From NCBI GenBank assembly GCA_022446965.1, contig JAKVBV010000012.1, positions 1-64,000 on the forward strand: a stretch of 64,000 bases of DNA, written 5' to 3'. A model generated the notes under the pieces. That model was not told the origin of the DNA, searched no databases, and was given only the letters and a program-made list of their open reading frames with translations. Both the position numbers and the translations under genes were made by a program. The stretch is from Phycisphaerales bacterium (GTDB lineage: Bacteria; Planctomycetota; Phycisphaerae; Phycisphaerales; SM1A02). Positions 41,105 through 49,377 of this stretch are shown here, in pieces (positions within the stretch are counted from its first letter, which is position 1; every line of letters starts with the position of its first letter).

Positions 41105-42335
41105 CGGCGTCGGGACCGAACGTCAGGCAATTCTTGCCGCGACGTTTGCTGGCCAGCGCACGCTCATCAGCCACCCGTTGCAAGGTGGCCGCGTCGTCTC
41201 CATCCCACGGGAACGTGGCCAGGCCGCCGCTGATGGAGACGGCGCCGGGCGCTGCAAGGCCAAGTTCAGGAAACTTCATCGACGTCACCTGCTGCTGGAA
41301 TCGACGTGTAATGGATTCGATCGTGTCCGGGTGCTGAGAACCAGGCGTGCGCGGTGGCGTGCGGTCGGCGAACACCACCACGAACTCGTCGCCACCGATA
41401 CGGGCGACGGCATCGCCGTCGCGAATCACCGATCCCAGCAGTCGGACGGTGTGCTTCAGGATCACGTCGCCGGCTTCATGACCCCAGCGATCATTCCAAC
41501 TCTTGAAGTCGTCAATGTCGAACACCATCACGGTGATTTCGCGACGCGCCGCGCGGGCCTGTGCCACAGCGGCGTCGAGAAAGCGATCGAGACCGCGACG
41601 GTTGAGCGCCCCGGTGAGCTGGTCGCACATGGCCTCTTCGCTGAGCCGTTGCATGCGCTGTTCGAGCCGCATCCAGGATGCGGCCCACGCGGCCCAGGGC
41701 CGCAGCCGCTCGAGCTCACCGCCGGCGAGGTGTCCCCAGGTGACGCCGTCGTACTGCACGGTGGCGGCATCGTCCGAACCAGCGCCGTCTTCCAGGCGTG
41801 CACCTGGTTGTCCGGATCGCTCAGCCACCGCGCGAAGCAGCAGTGCGCGGAATCGATCCGGCGTGTGCAGCAGTGTGTCGATCAGCTTGCGATCGGTCAC
41901 GCGATCAGTGGTCGTTTCGCTGGGCGTATCGAGTTCCGGGGTGGGCGCGGCAGTGTCGGAGGCTGGCGCACCGGTGCCGTCGAGCATGGCCTTGATCTGC
42001 GTGATGTGGAGATCCGGCTCCACCTGCAGATCAACACGACCTTCCAATGCGGGCAGGGGCAGGCCGGGGGCCACGGCGATGATCTGCAGCATGGGTTCAA
42101 GTCGTTTGACGGCGTCCACGCCGCGAAGCAGATCGGGCAATCGATGCGTGGATGGTGCGGCAATGACCAACGCTTCGATGGGCGATCGTGCTGGGCAGGT
42201 GGCCAGTTCGCCAAGCGCCGCGAACACGTTGGCAACATTGCGCACGTTGAGCGAGTCATCGGCGCCCTTGACCACGGTGTCACCAACTACCAGCACACGT
42301 CGCCGTGTGGTTCGACTCGTCGCGGCCGAACTCAT
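41091..42335 (-). CDS. GGDEF-domain diguanylate cyclase
   Basis: 414 residues. An N-terminal receiver-like fold (about 12-120) lacks the usual phospho-Asp context. A linker of about 90 residues follows, then the GGDEF domain (about 235-400) with DQLTGALNRRG, FDIDDFKSWND and RIGGDEFVV, so cyclic-di-GMP synthesis is expected. The RxxD inhibitory site is not obvious. Start ATG at 42335 overlaps the small upstream gene's stop (4 bases), so the two are coupled. Confidence 0.88.
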   Translation of the reverse strand: MSSAATSRTTRRRVLVVGDTVVKGADDSLNVRNVANVFAALGELATCPARSPIEALVIAAPSTHRLPDLLRGVDAVKRLEPMLQIIAVAPGLPLPALEGRVDLQVEPDLHITQIKAMLDGTGAPASDTAAPTPELDTPSETTTDRVTDRKLIDTLLHTPDRFRALLLRAVAERSGQPGARLEDGAGSDDAATVQYDGVTWGHLAGGELERLRPWAAWAASWMRLEQRMQRLSEEAMCDQLTGALNRRGLDRFLDAAVAQARAARREITVMVFDIDDFKSWNDRWGHEAGDVILKHTVRLLGSVIRDGDAVARIGGDEFVVVFADRTPPRTPGSQHPDTIESITRRFQQQVTSMKFPELGLAAPGAVSISGGLATFPWDGDDAATLQRVADERALASKRRGKNCLTFGPDAVNLD

Positions 42336-42814
42336 GCCTGACCTTGGTGGGCCTGATCCGCAGGGCGTCCGAGCAGGGACTCGATTTCATCAGGCACCAG
42401 ATCGGCCGTCGGTTCGGGGCCGCCTGCGTCAAGTTCGCCCAGCGCTTCACCGACCAGCATCAACACCGGGATGTCGGGCACGATGCGTTGCAGCGTGTCG
42501 ACCATTTCACCGGCGGCACCTTCAGGCGGGCTGAGTAAGATCAGCGGGGGCGTGAGGGCATCCTCGAGGCCCAACGCAGCGCGTTCGCGTGTCTCGCGAC
42601 GCAGCAGGCAGGCTTCCGCCATGGCCAGCCGTGGATCGTGCTCGATGCGCGGTGCCAGATCCGCCGCCTGCAGGGCGTGGTGAAGCGCATCGGGAATCGG
42701 GCTGTCCAAGGCGGCCAGCACTACGCACGGGCGCAGCGGACCAGCTTCTGGTTGAGCGCCAGAAAGTGACGGCGTCCAGCCGGGGGTAGACGTGGTTGTG
42801 TGGTCATCCGACAT
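42332..42814 (-). CDS. receiver-like hypothetical protein
   Basis: 160 residues. The central part (PCVVLAALDSPIPDALHHAL, then PPLILLSPPE and DIPVLMLVGEAL) alternates strands and helices like a degenerate response-regulator receiver without the phospho-Asp. The N-terminus is Thr/Ser-rich. GGAGG is placed correctly for the ATG at 42814. Coupled to the GGDEF gene, it may be a signalling partner; this is inference. Confidence 0.6.
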   Translation of the reverse strand: MSDDHTTTSTPGWTPSLSGAQPEAGPLRPCVVLAALDSPIPDALHHALQAADLAPRIEHDPRLAMAEACLLRRETRERAALGLEDALTPPLILLSPPEGAAGEMVDTLQRIVPDIPVLMLVGEALGELDAGGPEPTADLVPDEIESLLGRPADQAHQGQA

Positions 42815-42865
42815 GGACAGCCTCCAGTGCAAGTCTACCCCTCCCAGAGCGTGGCACCAGCAGAA

Positions 42866-43969
42866 TCATCGCTGCAGGGCCAGCAGCATGGCGGCAACGG
42901 CCGCGGCGGCATCATGGCCGCGGGTGCGGTCAGCAGCGGTCTGCATGGTGTCTAGCGAGTCACCCTGCAGTATCGACTCCAGGACGGGCAGCGCGTGGGG
43001 CCAGGTGGCGTGTGGATCGATCCGGTCATCCACGATCACGGCCCGGCCCGATGTCACGGATTCCTGAGCGTTGTGCCACTGGTGCTTGTCGCGATGCCAG
43101 GGATAGGGCAGGTACACCGCGGGAACGCCGGCGTATGTGGCCTCGGCGATCGACGAAGCGCCCGCACGCGACAGGCACGCGTCCGCTGCGCCCCAGGCCA
43201 GGCCCATGGTGTCGAGATAGGGCAGCACGGTCGCGGCGATGTTTGCCTGTGCGTAGGTGTCACGGAGCGTGTCGTCCTCACCGTGACCAGCAAGGTGCAG
43301 CACTTGCCATCCATCTAGCATCGCCGGCGCGTGGTGCACGAGATGGCGCATCAGGTCGTTCAACGTGCGGGCGCCTTGTGATGCGCCTGTGACCAGCAGC
43401 GTGCGTCGATCAGGCTGCAAGCCCAGTGAACGGGCGCATGTGGCCTTGTCGTCATCGGGCATTGCCGCGGCTCGGACAGGGACGCCCTGCAATCGGGTGC
43501 AGTTGGCCCGCAGTGGGCGGGTGGTATCGACAGCAGTGGCGCAGTGTGTGGCCAGTCGCGACATGAGTCGGTTGGCGCGTCCAGGTACCACGTCGAGATT
43601 CACCATCACCGTGGGGACACCGGCGCGTCGTGCGCCCAGCAGTACCGGGCCGGCCACAAAGCCACCATGCAGCAGCACCAGATCGATGCGCTGCTCGCGC
43701 ACCATCGATCGGGTGCGTTGCATGCATCGCATCGTGGCGATGGCGCACCGTGCCACGCCCGTGGGCGTCTTGCGTATCGGCACCGCGGGCAGTGGTGTCC
43801 ATGGCAGATCGCAGCCGTCCATGACACGAGCGTCGATGGGACGATCGGAACAGACCAGATGAACGTGTGTGTCGGGCGAGGCAGTCTTGAGTGCTTCGGC
43901 CACGGCGATCCCCGGCGTGACATGTCCGCCGGAACCACCACCGGCGATCAAGATGCGAGGGGCGCTCAT
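42866..43969 (-). CDS. murG: UDP-GlcNAc--lipid I N-acetylglucosaminyltransferase MurG
   Basis: 367 residues. LIAGGGSGGHVTPGIAVAEA (about 7-26) is the acceptor-domain loop, VTGASQGARTLND the second Gly loop, and RAGASSIAEATYAGVPAVYLP the donor-binding motif, all MurG hallmarks. It adds GlcNAc to lipid I at the inner membrane during peptidoglycan synthesis. The start ATG at 43969 overlaps the ftsW stop by 4 bases. Presence of murG and ftsW supports a peptidoglycan wall. The rest of the mur/fts cluster is not here. Confidence 0.93.
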   Translation of the reverse strand: MSAPRILIAGGGSGGHVTPGIAVAEALKTASPDTHVHLVCSDRPIDARVMDGCDLPWTPLPAVPIRKTPTGVARCAIATMRCMQRTRSMVREQRIDLVLLHGGFVAGPVLLGARRAGVPTVMVNLDVVPGRANRLMSRLATHCATAVDTTRPLRANCTRLQGVPVRAAAMPDDDKATCARSLGLQPDRRTLLVTGASQGARTLNDLMRHLVHHAPAMLDGWQVLHLAGHGEDDTLRDTYAQANIAATVLPYLDTMGLAWGAADACLSRAGASSIAEATYAGVPAVYLPYPWHRDKHQWHNAQESVTSGRAVIVDDRIDPHATWPHALPVLESILQGDSLDTMQTAADRTRGHDAAAAVAAMLLALQR

Positions 43970-45087
43970 GCGGGCAATTGTGACGCCTCGAGCGATGGCG
44001 TGGTGGCCTGGGCATGCTGCCGATCGATCGCCCGGATCCAGCCCAAGGCGAAGGCGGTCACCAACCACCCGGTGCCGCCGGAGGAGATCAACGGTAATGC
44101 GATGCCTTTGGTCGGGGCGAGGCCGGTGACGACCAGCAAATTCATCAGGGCCTGCCCACCGATCGTGAGCAGCACGCCGAGGCACAGCAGGCGGGCATGC
44201 ACACTCGATGCCGATCGCAGCACGGTGAAGCCCACGAGCAGTAGGCCAATGCACAGCGCCACCACGAGCACGGCGCCGCCCACGCCGGTCTCTTCGCAGA
44301 TCACCGCGAAGATGAAGTCGGTGGTGTCTTCGGGCAGATAGCCATACTTCTGAATGCCGTTGCCCAGCCCGCGGCCACCCGGCCCAGGTCCGGCAATGGC
44401 AGCCATCGATTGAATGACGTGGTAGCCCGTGCCGGTGGGGTCCGCCCACGGATCGAGGAAGGCCTGCAATCGTTGCACGCGATAGGGCTCGATGGCGATG
44501 GCACCGACGATGGCCGGTGCGGCCACGGTGCCCATCACGGCGAGGTGCCAGATCTTGGCGCCCGCGGCAGCCACCATGCCTGCGGCGACCGCCAACATGA
44601 GGACCGACGTGCCGAGGTCTTCCTTGAGGACGGCCACCGCCATCACGCCCACAGGAATGAGCACCAGCAGCAGTCGGCGGAAGCGGAAGAGGTCGCGGGC
44701 CCACCAGGTGCAGGCGGCGGCTAGAAAGATCACCGTGGCCCATTTGGCCAGTTCACTGGGCTGAAAGCCAACCGGGCCGACATCGATCCAGCGACGGGCG
44801 CCGTTCACTTCGCGGCCGATGCCCGGTATCAGCACCAGCGCCGACAGCACGGTGGCGACGGCCAATGCGGTCCACACCACCCAACGCTTCTGCAGGAATC
44901 CCGGTGACAGCCGCCCTCCGGCGAGAAAGGCGAGCACTGCCGCGATCCCCAGCCAGATGATCCGATCGGACATGGCCGCGTCCAGTGGAAGGGCGTCGGT
45001 CACGCGGAGTCCGGCGGATTGCACCGCCACGACGCCGGTGCCGAGCATCGCTACGACCAGAATCAGAAGGACATCACCGCTACGCAT
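43966..45087 (-). CDS. ftsW: FtsW/RodA-family peptidoglycan polymerase
   Basis: 373 residues with about ten membrane helices. ARRWIDVGPVGFQPSELAKW, the loop around KEDLGTS and PLISSGGTGW are SEDS-family signatures, including the catalytic Asp region. Pairing with murG argues for FtsW (division) over RodA. It heads the murG pair and is divergent from miaB. Confidence 0.9.
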   Translation of the reverse strand: MRSGDVLLILVVAMLGTGVVAVQSAGLRVTDALPLDAAMSDRIIWLGIAAVLAFLAGGRLSPGFLQKRWVVWTALAVATVLSALVLIPGIGREVNGARRWIDVGPVGFQPSELAKWATVIFLAAACTWWARDLFRFRRLLLVLIPVGVMAVAVLKEDLGTSVLMLAVAAGMVAAAGAKIWHLAVMGTVAAPAIVGAIAIEPYRVQRLQAFLDPWADPTGTGYHVIQSMAAIAGPGPGGRGLGNGIQKYGYLPEDTTDFIFAVICEETGVGGAVLVVALCIGLLLVGFTVLRSASSVHARLLCLGVLLTIGGQALMNLLVVTGLAPTKGIALPLISSGGTGWLVTAFALGWIRAIDRQHAQATTPSLEASQLPA

Positions 45088-45148
45088 GTGCAGTGTCTAT
45101 CGGCCATCGGAGCGATTCTGGTTGGGCATTTGCGGGTCTGGTTGCCGG

Positions 45149-45154
45149 TAGCAT
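45149..45154 (+). promoter_or_regulatory. TANNNT box before miaB
   Basis: TAGCAT exactly 9 bases before the miaB ATG; no Shine-Dalgarno between. Confidence 0.4.
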
Positions 45155-45163
45155 GCGTGGTCC

Positions 45164-46753
45164 ATGGTCGACCTCACAGTGCACGGTGGTTCCACGGGGC
45201 CGAACATCTATCTGGAGACGTTTGGCTGCCAGATGAACGAGCTTGACAGTGAGCTGGTTCGTGGGCATCTGCATGCCCTTGGCTATCGGTTCATCACCTC
45301 CCGGGACGAGGCAGACATCGTGCTCTACAACACCTGTTCGGTGCGACAGCAGGCCGAGAACAAGGTGCTCAGCAGGATTGGTGAGCTCAAGGTGGAGAAG
45401 GCGCAGGGCCGCGACGTGGTTCTGGGTGTGATCGGCTGTCTGGCTGAGCGTGAGGGTGAGGCGATGCTTCGTCGCCTGCCCGAAGTCGACCTCATGTGTG
45501 GTCCGGGCGAACTCGATCGGTTGCCCATGCTGCTGGACAATGTCCTCAAAGGTGAGGCGGTGGCGCAAGCCGACCGATCCGCGCTTCAAGGCAACACGTC
45601 GCGACGCTCAACCACCCTCGCAGCGGCCGAAGACTCCCTCGAGTCACTCGATCTGTCTCGTGCCTTCGATCCCGATCTTGCCGAACACGGTGGACGCAGT
45701 GCGTACGTGCGGATCACACGCGGGTGCAACAAGTTTTGCACGTACTGCGTGGTGCCCAACACCCGCGGGGCCGAAGTGCATCGTCCTCCCGATGCGATCG
45801 TGGACGAATGCCGCCAGCTCGTGGAGCAAGGCGTGCGTGAAGTCACGTTGCTTGGGCAGACCGTCAATCACTACATGTACGTGCACGATCTGGCTGTGGG
45901 CGATGACGGGCGTGAACTGCCGCAGGTCGGCCCGGGCCTCACAGCATTTCGGAAGGACGATCGTGGTGTGCCGGGCAAGCGAGTCACGACATTCGCTGAT
46001 CTGCTCGCCCGCATTCACGAAGAAGTGCCCGGGCTTGCTCGGCTGCGCTTCGTCACCAGTTATCCCCGCGACTTTGGCGACGACATTCTTGATGTGATTG
46101 CATCGAGCCCGCGGATCTGTCCCTATCTGCACGTGCCTGCGCAGTCAGGATCCGACCGTATTCTCGGTCTGATGAACCGTGGCTACACCATGGGGCAGTA
46201 CATGGAGTTCATCGGGCGTGTGCTGGACCGGGTGCCCGGGGCGTCGATCGCCGGTGACATGATCGTGGGCTTCCCCACGGAAACTGACGAAGACTTCGAG
46301 GCCTCGGTCGAGCTGATCCGGCAGGTGCCTTTCAAGAACAACTTCGTCTTCAAGTACTCCCCGCGGCCGGGGACCACGGCGATCAAGCGGTTGCCCGATG
46401 ACGTGCCTGAGGCGGTGAAAAAAGAACGATGCAATGCGCTGCTGGCGGTACAGGCGGAGGTCTCACAGGCCGTGCACGCCGCACAGGTGGGCCAGGTGCA
46501 CGAGGTCTTCGTCGAAAAACTTGGCACCGGGGGCGGGACGAGCAGCCCCGGCCGAGTGGAGCTGGGGTGGGCGAAGCCCCCGGTACAGCTCTCAGGACGC
46601 ACCCAGGGCGATCTGATCACTGTTTTTGACCGCCCAGCGGGCCCCGCCGCGGAGGCGTTGATCGGTGAAATCATTCCAGTTTTTGTGGAATCAGCGGCAC
46701 CCAGACTGCTTCGGGGCCGAATGGTGCAGGGTGCCCCCATCAAGAAGGCCTAA
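45164..46753 (+). CDS. miaB: tRNA-2-methylthio-N6-dimethylallyladenosine synthase MiaB
   Basis: 529 residues against 474 in E. coli. The N-terminal UPF0004 domain carries three cluster Cys (ETFGCQMNE, YNTCSVR, IGCLAER), the radical-SAM CxxxCxxC is RGCNKFCTYCVVP, and the C-terminal TRAM domain ends near GAPIKKA. About 45 extra residues after LLGQTVNHYMYVHDL (rich in Gly, Asp and Lys) explain much of the length. It methylthiolates i6A37 of tRNAs. The YgfZ-type protein encoded at 38894 is known elsewhere to support MiaB. It is the first plus-strand gene after ftsW. Confidence 0.93.
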   Translation: MVDLTVHGGSTGPNIYLETFGCQMNELDSELVRGHLHALGYRFITSRDEADIVLYNTCSVRQQAENKVLSRIGELKVEKAQGRDVVLGVIGCLAEREGEAMLRRLPEVDLMCGPGELDRLPMLLDNVLKGEAVAQADRSALQGNTSRRSTTLAAAEDSLESLDLSRAFDPDLAEHGGRSAYVRITRGCNKFCTYCVVPNTRGAEVHRPPDAIVDECRQLVEQGVREVTLLGQTVNHYMYVHDLAVGDDGRELPQVGPGLTAFRKDDRGVPGKRVTTFADLLARIHEEVPGLARLRFVTSYPRDFGDDILDVIASSPRICPYLHVPAQSGSDRILGLMNRGYTMGQYMEFIGRVLDRVPGASIAGDMIVGFPTETDEDFEASVELIRQVPFKNNFVFKYSPRPGTTAIKRLPDDVPEAVKKERCNALLAVQAEVSQAVHAAQVGQVHEVFVEKLGTGGGTSSPGRVELGWAKPPVQLSGRTQGDLITVFDRPAGPAAEALIGEIIPVFVESAAPRLLRGRMVQGAPIKKA

Positions 46754-46961
46754 TATTGGCCGTGTGGCGGGGATGTACAGCCCCTTCGCGGGGAAAAAAT
46801 GGCGACAGATCGCCCTTCCAGTGGTTGACCTGTGTGATCCGGAAGGTAAGGTCGGCAAGTAGTTTGCGACTCTACGCATGGGCTTTGTTGGCCTTTAGGA
46901 GTCGTGGGAGAGATCAGAAGGAGACGCCACGGCGTCAATCAGCAGATCAATTCCATTCATT

Positions 46962-47029
46962 GACCACATTCCCGGACGCGTGTCCGGGTTCCAAGCTTGG
47001 CTTCTTATGTGGGTCCGCGGGGTCGGACC
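46962..47029 (+). promoter_or_regulatory. structured intergenic RNA candidate
   Basis: In the 354-base gap after miaB: an outer stem GACCACAT (46962-46969) with ATGTGG-G-TC (47007-47015) encloses a 7-bp hairpin CCCGGAC/GTCCGGG (46971-46988) and the palindrome CCAAGCTTGG; a further stem GGTCCG/CGGACC (47012-47029) competes with the outer stem. This could be a terminator, a leader switch or a small RNA. The rest of the gap (46754-46961) shows no gene. Confidence 0.35.
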
Positions 47030-47071
47030 TGTCCCGAGCAAGGCGTGGGGGCGAGATCTAGATCAAATCAT

Positions 47072-47107
47072 GTGCACCCCGGCACGAGAAGAGAAAGGTT
47101 CGGAGGA
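47072..47107 (+). promoter_or_regulatory. 5' leader: small hairpin plus purine tract
   Basis: GTGC/GCAC (47072-47085) followed directly by GAGAAGAGAAAGG (47086-47098) and GGAGGA, the same layout as before the PEP-CTERM-like gene at 892-1569. Confidence 0.45.
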
Positions 47108-47794
47108 ATGAACGTGAAGCGTCTTTCCATGTTTGCGGGCACCGTTGGCACTCTCGCCGTCGCTGCTTCCGCCACGGCCGGTTTGAACGGCCTCAGTTAT
47201 GACGTCATCGGTGATCAACTTGTTGATCCCGGTGCTCCATATCACTACACCGTCCGTCTGTATGCGGATGTGGATTCTGGTGATCGTCTTGATGCCGTCT
47301 ACGGCAACAGCGACATCGGTTTCAGCATCACGATGAACGGTGGCGCATCCACCTATCAGAACACGAGTTTCGGTGGCCCCACGTCCACGAGCATCAACGA
47401 CGCCCTCTTCACGGCGTTCCCTTCGCTCGAATGGGACTCCTACGTCACCATCGGCGCCCTGTACTCCAACGGCAACGCCCTGCAGCAGATCGGTATTGAC
47501 TGGTCTGGCTTTGAAGGTGGCGGCGACGCCTCCGCCGACAACGGCACCTGGTTCGTGACCCCCGCCGACGCGCAGGGTGAAGAAGTGGGCGGCCGCGTCC
47601 TGATTGGTCAGTTCACGATCTTCAAGGGCGATGGCGCTTATGACATGACCTTCAGCGCTGGTTTCCAGGGCAGCAACGCTGCTGGCGAAACGTGGAACGC
47701 TGCCGGCAGTGTCGACATTGCTGTTCCTGCCCCCGGCGCTGTGGCGCTGCTGGGCTTGGCCGGTCTCGCCGGCCGTCGTCGTCGTCGCGGCTGA
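47108..47794 (+). CDS. secreted PEP-CTERM-like protein
   Basis: 228 residues. Signal peptide MNVKRLSMFAGTVGTLAVAA; a beta-rich Gly/Asn/Asp domain of about 180 residues; and a tail VPAPGAVALLGLAGLAGRRR then RRG, identical over about 20 residues to the tail of the protein at 892-1569 although the codons differ throughout, so the tail is kept by selection. The start could also be the GTG at 47114 (MKRLSMF), which has better spacing from GGAGGA. Own leader and terminator, hence a single-gene unit. Function unknown. Confidence 0.85.
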   Translation: MNVKRLSMFAGTVGTLAVAASATAGLNGLSYDVIGDQLVDPGAPYHYTVRLYADVDSGDRLDAVYGNSDIGFSITMNGGASTYQNTSFGGPTSTSINDALFTAFPSLEWDSYVTIGALYSNGNALQQIGIDWSGFEGGGDASADNGTWFVTPADAQGEEVGGRVLIGQFTIFKGDGAYDMTFSAGFQGSNAAGETWNAAGSVDIAVPAPGAVALLGLAGLAGRRRRRG

Positions 47795-47842
47795 GCCCCT
47801 GACGCCAGCGGGAACTCGGGCCCCGCTGTTTGACGAAACTTC

Positions 47843-47887
47843 CCGCCCGCCGTTGTGTGCCCCCACACAGCGGCGGGCGGTCTTTTT
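47843..47887 (+). terminator. intrinsic terminator
   Basis: A 17-base arm CCGCCCGCCGTTGTGTG pairs with CACACAGCGGCGGGCGG (one T-G wobble), then TCTTTTT. Ends the PEP-CTERM-like gene. Confidence 0.93.
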
Positions 47888-47900
47888 GGCGCTCATATTT

Positions 47901-47913
47901 GGGGTCAGACCCC
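47901..47913. repeat. GGGGTCAGACCCC palindromic repeat
   Basis: Perfect palindrome around a central A. Read on the minus strand it supplies the last codons and the TGA stop of the TPR-sulfotransferase gene (stop 47905-47907). Confidence 0.7.
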
Positions 47914-49377
47914 ACTGGTGTAGGTGTCGATCGCGTCGCCGAGCGCTGTTCGCAGTGGGTCCAGCAGCTCGCCCCACGCCTCGTGACGGCCCACGGCTGA
48001 GGCGTACAGCGGACGCCGCACCTGATCCTGGCTCAGCGTGAGCACCGTGCGTTTGGTTTCCCAGAACCGCAGACACGCCTCGTCGAACGGCAGGCCGACG
48101 AACTCCAGGATGCGACGCACCTGGCCGTCGAGATCGTTGACAAGCGCTTCGTAGCGCACCTCGAGCGTTGGCAGCGGCTGGATCTCGGACCAGTGGTCGA
48201 TGAGTCGCTGCCCGTTGTGCCACATGCCAGCGATGTGCTCTTGCGACGACGCCCAGCCATTGGTCTCGGGAGGAAACTTCTGCGTCCAACACGACAGGCC
48301 CAGATCCATCGGATGCCGCGTGCAGTGAATGATGCGAGCATTGGGTGTGAGCAGACCGGCGAACCCGGCGAGCACCAGATTGCCCAGCTGCTTGTCCACC
48401 ACCCGACGGGCCTTGGGCGCCGTTCGACGCAACACCTTGAGATAGGCCTTGGCGACGGACGAGAGTTGCAGTTCGTTGGTTTCCATCAGGCATGCGGGGA
48501 AAGGCAGTCCGGCGGCCACGCGAGGGCCCAGACCGCTGGCCAGTTCGGCCAGCGTTTCGAGTTCGCCAGCACCGGCACCGTCGGGGTGCGACGCGATGAT
48601 CTGCTCCACCAATGTGGATCCACAGCGGGGCAGCCCGACCACATACACCGGCACATCGCTGTCACACTCGGCACGCGGCAGCGTGGGCCATGCCTCTGCA
48701 GCAAAGCCCTCGAGGACGGCCTCGAGTTGTCGCTCGTGTTGCCCAGATGCATCGGGCTGCGTGGACATCGCGTTGCCCTGCGTGAAGGCCGCCGAGGCCG
48801 CGGGGTAGTCCTGCAGCCCATCGCAGACATGGCCCAGCTCAAACCACAGCGTGCGGTGCGCCTCGTGAGGGAGATCAGTGGCCTGCATGTGGGGCGTCAA
48901 GCGTGCACGAGCGGCCGCAGGATCGCCAGCTCGCCGCAGGGCTCTGGCGGCCATCCCAGCCATCATGGGCGTGTCAGGGCTGTCCTGAGCGGCCTGTGCA
49001 GCGTCCTCAAGCCGTCTGAGCCTAAGGAGGGCGTTGATCCGGCCCGACATGGCGGCTTGGTAGCCAGGATGCAGCTTCAGCGCTTCGTCAAACCGAGCGA
49101 GGCCCTCTTCGGCCTTGCCCCACGTGGTGAGGACTTCGCCGGCGAGGGCATGGAAATCCGCCCGCTTGCGATCGCCTGAAATCGCGCGTTGGATCAACGG
49201 CAGTGCTTCGTCGAAGGCGCGACGGCGAGCAAGCACCTGGCCGAGCATCGCCATGGCGTCGAGGTCGTTGCGTCGACGCCGAACGAGATCGCGGAGCAAC
49301 TGTTCTGCCTCGTGAGGCTGGCCGACAGCCAGCAGACGCGCCGCTTCTTGCCGGACGCCATCGTCGGCCTTGGCCAT
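47905..49377 (-). CDS. TPR-repeat sulfotransferase
   Basis: 490 residues. About 1-210 are TPR-like helices (GQPHEAEQLLRDLVRRRRND, AEEGLARFDEALKLHPGYQA). About 230-480 is a sulfotransferase domain: the PAPS 5'-phosphosulfate loop is GLPRCGSTLVEQIIASHP and the 3'-phosphate loop RIIHCTRHPMDLGLSCW. It should transfer sulfate from PAPS to a protein or carbohydrate. The final residues TSGV and the stop come from a GGGGTCTGACCCC palindrome, so the natural C-terminus may have been altered by it. It overlaps the rho stop by one base. Confidence 0.85.
   Translation of the reverse strand: MAKADDGVRQEAARLLAVGQPHEAEQLLRDLVRRRRNDLDAMAMLGQVLARRRAFDEALPLIQRAISGDRKRADFHALAGEVLTTWGKAEEGLARFDEALKLHPGYQAAMSGRINALLRLRRLEDAAQAAQDSPDTPMMAGMAARALRRAGDPAAARARLTPHMQATDLPHEAHRTLWFELGHVCDGLQDYPAASAAFTQGNAMSTQPDASGQHERQLEAVLEGFAAEAWPTLPRAECDSDVPVYVVGLPRCGSTLVEQIIASHPDGAGAGELETLAELASGLGPRVAAGLPFPACLMETNELQLSSVAKAYLKVLRRTAPKARRVVDKQLGNLVLAGFAGLLTPNARIIHCTRHPMDLGLSCWTQKFPPETNGWASSQEHIAGMWHNGQRLIDHWSEIQPLPTLEVRYEALVNDLDGQVRRILEFVGLPFDEACLRFWETKRTVLTLSQDQVRRPLYASAVGRHEAWGELLDPLRTALGDAIDTYTSGV

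Noticed and set aside
41064-42341. 425-codon open frame antisense to the GGDEF gene
   Set aside because: Covers the GGDEF gene almost exactly on the other strand; no recognisable content.
46786-46804. CCCC-TTCGC-GGGG hairpin followed by AAAAAA after miaB
   Set aside because: The A run is on the wrong side for a plus-strand terminator, and no minus-strand gene ends there.
46903-46965. Short frame reading EIRRRRHGVNQQIN upstream of the PEP-CTERM-like gene, resembling the start of initiation factor IF-3
   Set aside because: It stops after a few more residues, has no good start or ribosome binding site, and no further IF-3 sequence follows; most likely coincidence.
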